Source: Planctomycetota bacterium
GTDB lineage: Bacteria > Planctomycetota > UBA8742 > SKZP01
Assembly (NCBI GenBank): GCA_007127275.1
Contig: SKZP01000397.1
Coordinates: 1-6,425, forward strand
Length of the DNA stretch: 6,425 nt
Direction: 5' to 3'
The notes beneath the pieces were generated by a model. The model had not been told where the DNA came from. It worked only from the letters and a program-made list of their open reading frames with translations, and did no database searches. This document shows positions 5,952 to 6,425 of this stretch, one piece after another. A program made the position numbers and the translations under genes. How positions within the stretch are numbered: the stretch's first letter is position 1; each line of letters starts with the position of its first letter.

Positions 5952-6425
5952 CAGTACCTCCATGGCTCGCTTACCCAAACGCCGGTGGCGCGAGGCCAGC
6001 GCCCAGATTATATACTCCGCGACTTGGTTTAGATAACCGCGATCCCCTTCGGCCTTCACCTGCTCGAGCTTCGGTACCACCTTGGTCGAAAGCAGCGACT
6101 CGATGCGCTCCAGCTGCTGCGCATCCCCTGTCGGCGGCTCCTGCACCATATACAGCGGCAGCAGCGCCGGCGCCGCTTCTTCGATCGGCGGTAGCACGCG
6201 GCCGAGCACTACTTGGTAGTATTCCACCGTCCACGGTTGGATTCGACCGATGCGTTTTGTCCGCCGGACGATCTCGACCCCTTTCGCGTCGCGCGGCGCC
6301 TCCGGTTCGTTGACGTACAGCAAAATGGCGAGCAGATTGCGGTAGCCGATGCCGATGAAGTGCTGCATATATTGAATCAACCGCTCAATCTGTTCGTCGT
6401 CGTTCTTGAGCGCGTTCTCGATCAG
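5667..6425 (-). CDS. Rpn-family (PD-(D/E)XK-like) protein with DUF4351 C-terminus, 5' end off the window
   Basis: This is a partial gene: the frame is open through base 6425, so the N-terminus is missing and the visible part is 252 codons. The visible N-terminal section contains YMQHFIGIGYRNLLAILLY and later EAAPALLPLYMVQEPP, then a helical stretch to about 6000. After KRAMEVLMG comes DHPYFLEG, a charged repeat of GREEG/GREKG tetrapeptides, and a C-terminal domain resembling DUF4351 (LLRLGRQRFGEPGATT ... RVLVANDWQELLGSE). This arrangement is typical of Rpn/transposase-like nuclease proteins, whose catalytic PD-(D/E)XK domain would lie upstream and cannot be checked here. Rpn proteins are DNA nucleases linked to recombination and phage defence. 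An internal ATG at 5951 with a strong ribosome binding site could produce a 94-aa C-terminal protein. A truncated duplicate of the 3' end follows immediately. Confidence 0.7.
   Translation of the reverse strand: MIENALKNDDEQIERLIQYMQHFIGIGYRNLLAILLYVNEPEAPRDAKGVEIVRRTKRIGRIQPWTVEYYQVVLGRVLPPIEEAAPALLPLYMVQEPPTGDAQQLERIESLLSTKVVPKLEQVKAEGDRGYLNQVAEYIIWALASRHRRLGKRAMEVLMGTLKLDLKDHPYFLEGREEGREKGREEGREKGREEGREEGLRSSLLRLGRQRFGEPGATTLAAVEAITDKEQLERLLDRVLVANDWQELLGSE
5831..5907 (-). repeat. 12-bp tandem repeats encoding GREEG/GREKG units (full-length copy)
   Basis: About six copies of a 12-bp unit (plus strand TTCTTCGCGGCC and variants) encode alternating GREE and GREK tetrapeptides, a highly charged helical linker before the DUF4351-like domain. 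Gain or loss of a unit would keep the reading frame. Confidence 0.8.
5956..5961 (-). promoter_or_regulatory. Internal Shine-Dalgarno inside the Rpn-like gene
   Basis: On the minus strand, GGAGGT lies 4 nt before the in-frame ATG at 5951, which starts the C-terminal section. The equivalent position in the downstream duplicate reads GAAAGT. Confidence 0.4.

Larger units (their letters stand above)
5290..5997 (-). repeat. Tandem duplication of the Rpn-like gene's 3' end
   Basis: Bases 5290-5620 and 5667-5997 are homologous direct repeats. The offset is 377 bp at the stop codons, at the 12-bp arrays and at the far end, so there is no net indel. Both stop at TAG after the same LLGSE. Differences cluster at 5356-5375, where codons for IIGAER in the downstream copy replace ITDKEQ. 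A 46-bp non-homologous spacer (5621-5666) separates the copies. Confidence 0.85.

Overview
This is a GC-rich bacterial window with four protein-coding loci and one partial duplicate. The gene content is a Hanks-type Ser/Thr kinase, a very long GreA of the kind known from Chlamydiae and spirochaetes, an IspA-type prenyl diphosphate synthase, and an Rpn/DUF4351-like gene. This suggests a member of the PVC group or another deep-branching Gram-negative lineage, but nothing here (no rRNA, no taxon-specific gene) fixes the phylum, so the assignment is weak.

Layout. Bases 113-1225 (+) encode a soluble Ser/Thr protein kinase. It converges on a 744-aa GreA-type transcript-cleavage factor (3606-1372, -). 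The greA transcript ends at a clear intrinsic terminator (hairpin 1295-1325 followed by a U-tract) in the 146-bp gap between the two stop codons. Upstream of greA lies about 595 bp without a convincing gene (3607-4201). It contains a 7-bp perfect hairpin and, nearer ispA, a set of mutually exclusive GC-rich stems before a T-rich run, which may be an ispA terminator or an attenuator. Next is ispA (5110-4202, -), with a strong GAGGAG ribosome binding site that moves its start to a GTG, and a plausible promoter just upstream.

The right end (5290-6425, -) holds the 3' part of an Rpn/DUF4351-like gene that runs off the window, followed by a second, stand-alone copy of only its C-terminal section. 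The two copies align over about 331 bp at a constant offset of 377 bp with no net indel, and about 86% of their residues are identical by eye. The full-length gene also contains an in-frame ATG preceded by GGAGGT exactly where the C-terminal domain begins. This recalls the intragenic small proteins of E. coli rpn genes, which act as antitoxins to the full-length nucleases. The combination of an internal start and a detached C-terminal copy is the most interesting feature of the window.

The kinase, GreA and IspA are core cellular functions (signalling, transcription elongation, isoprenoid synthesis). Nothing indicates that they work together. greA, ispA and the Rpn-like genes are co-directional, but the gaps suggest separate transcription units.
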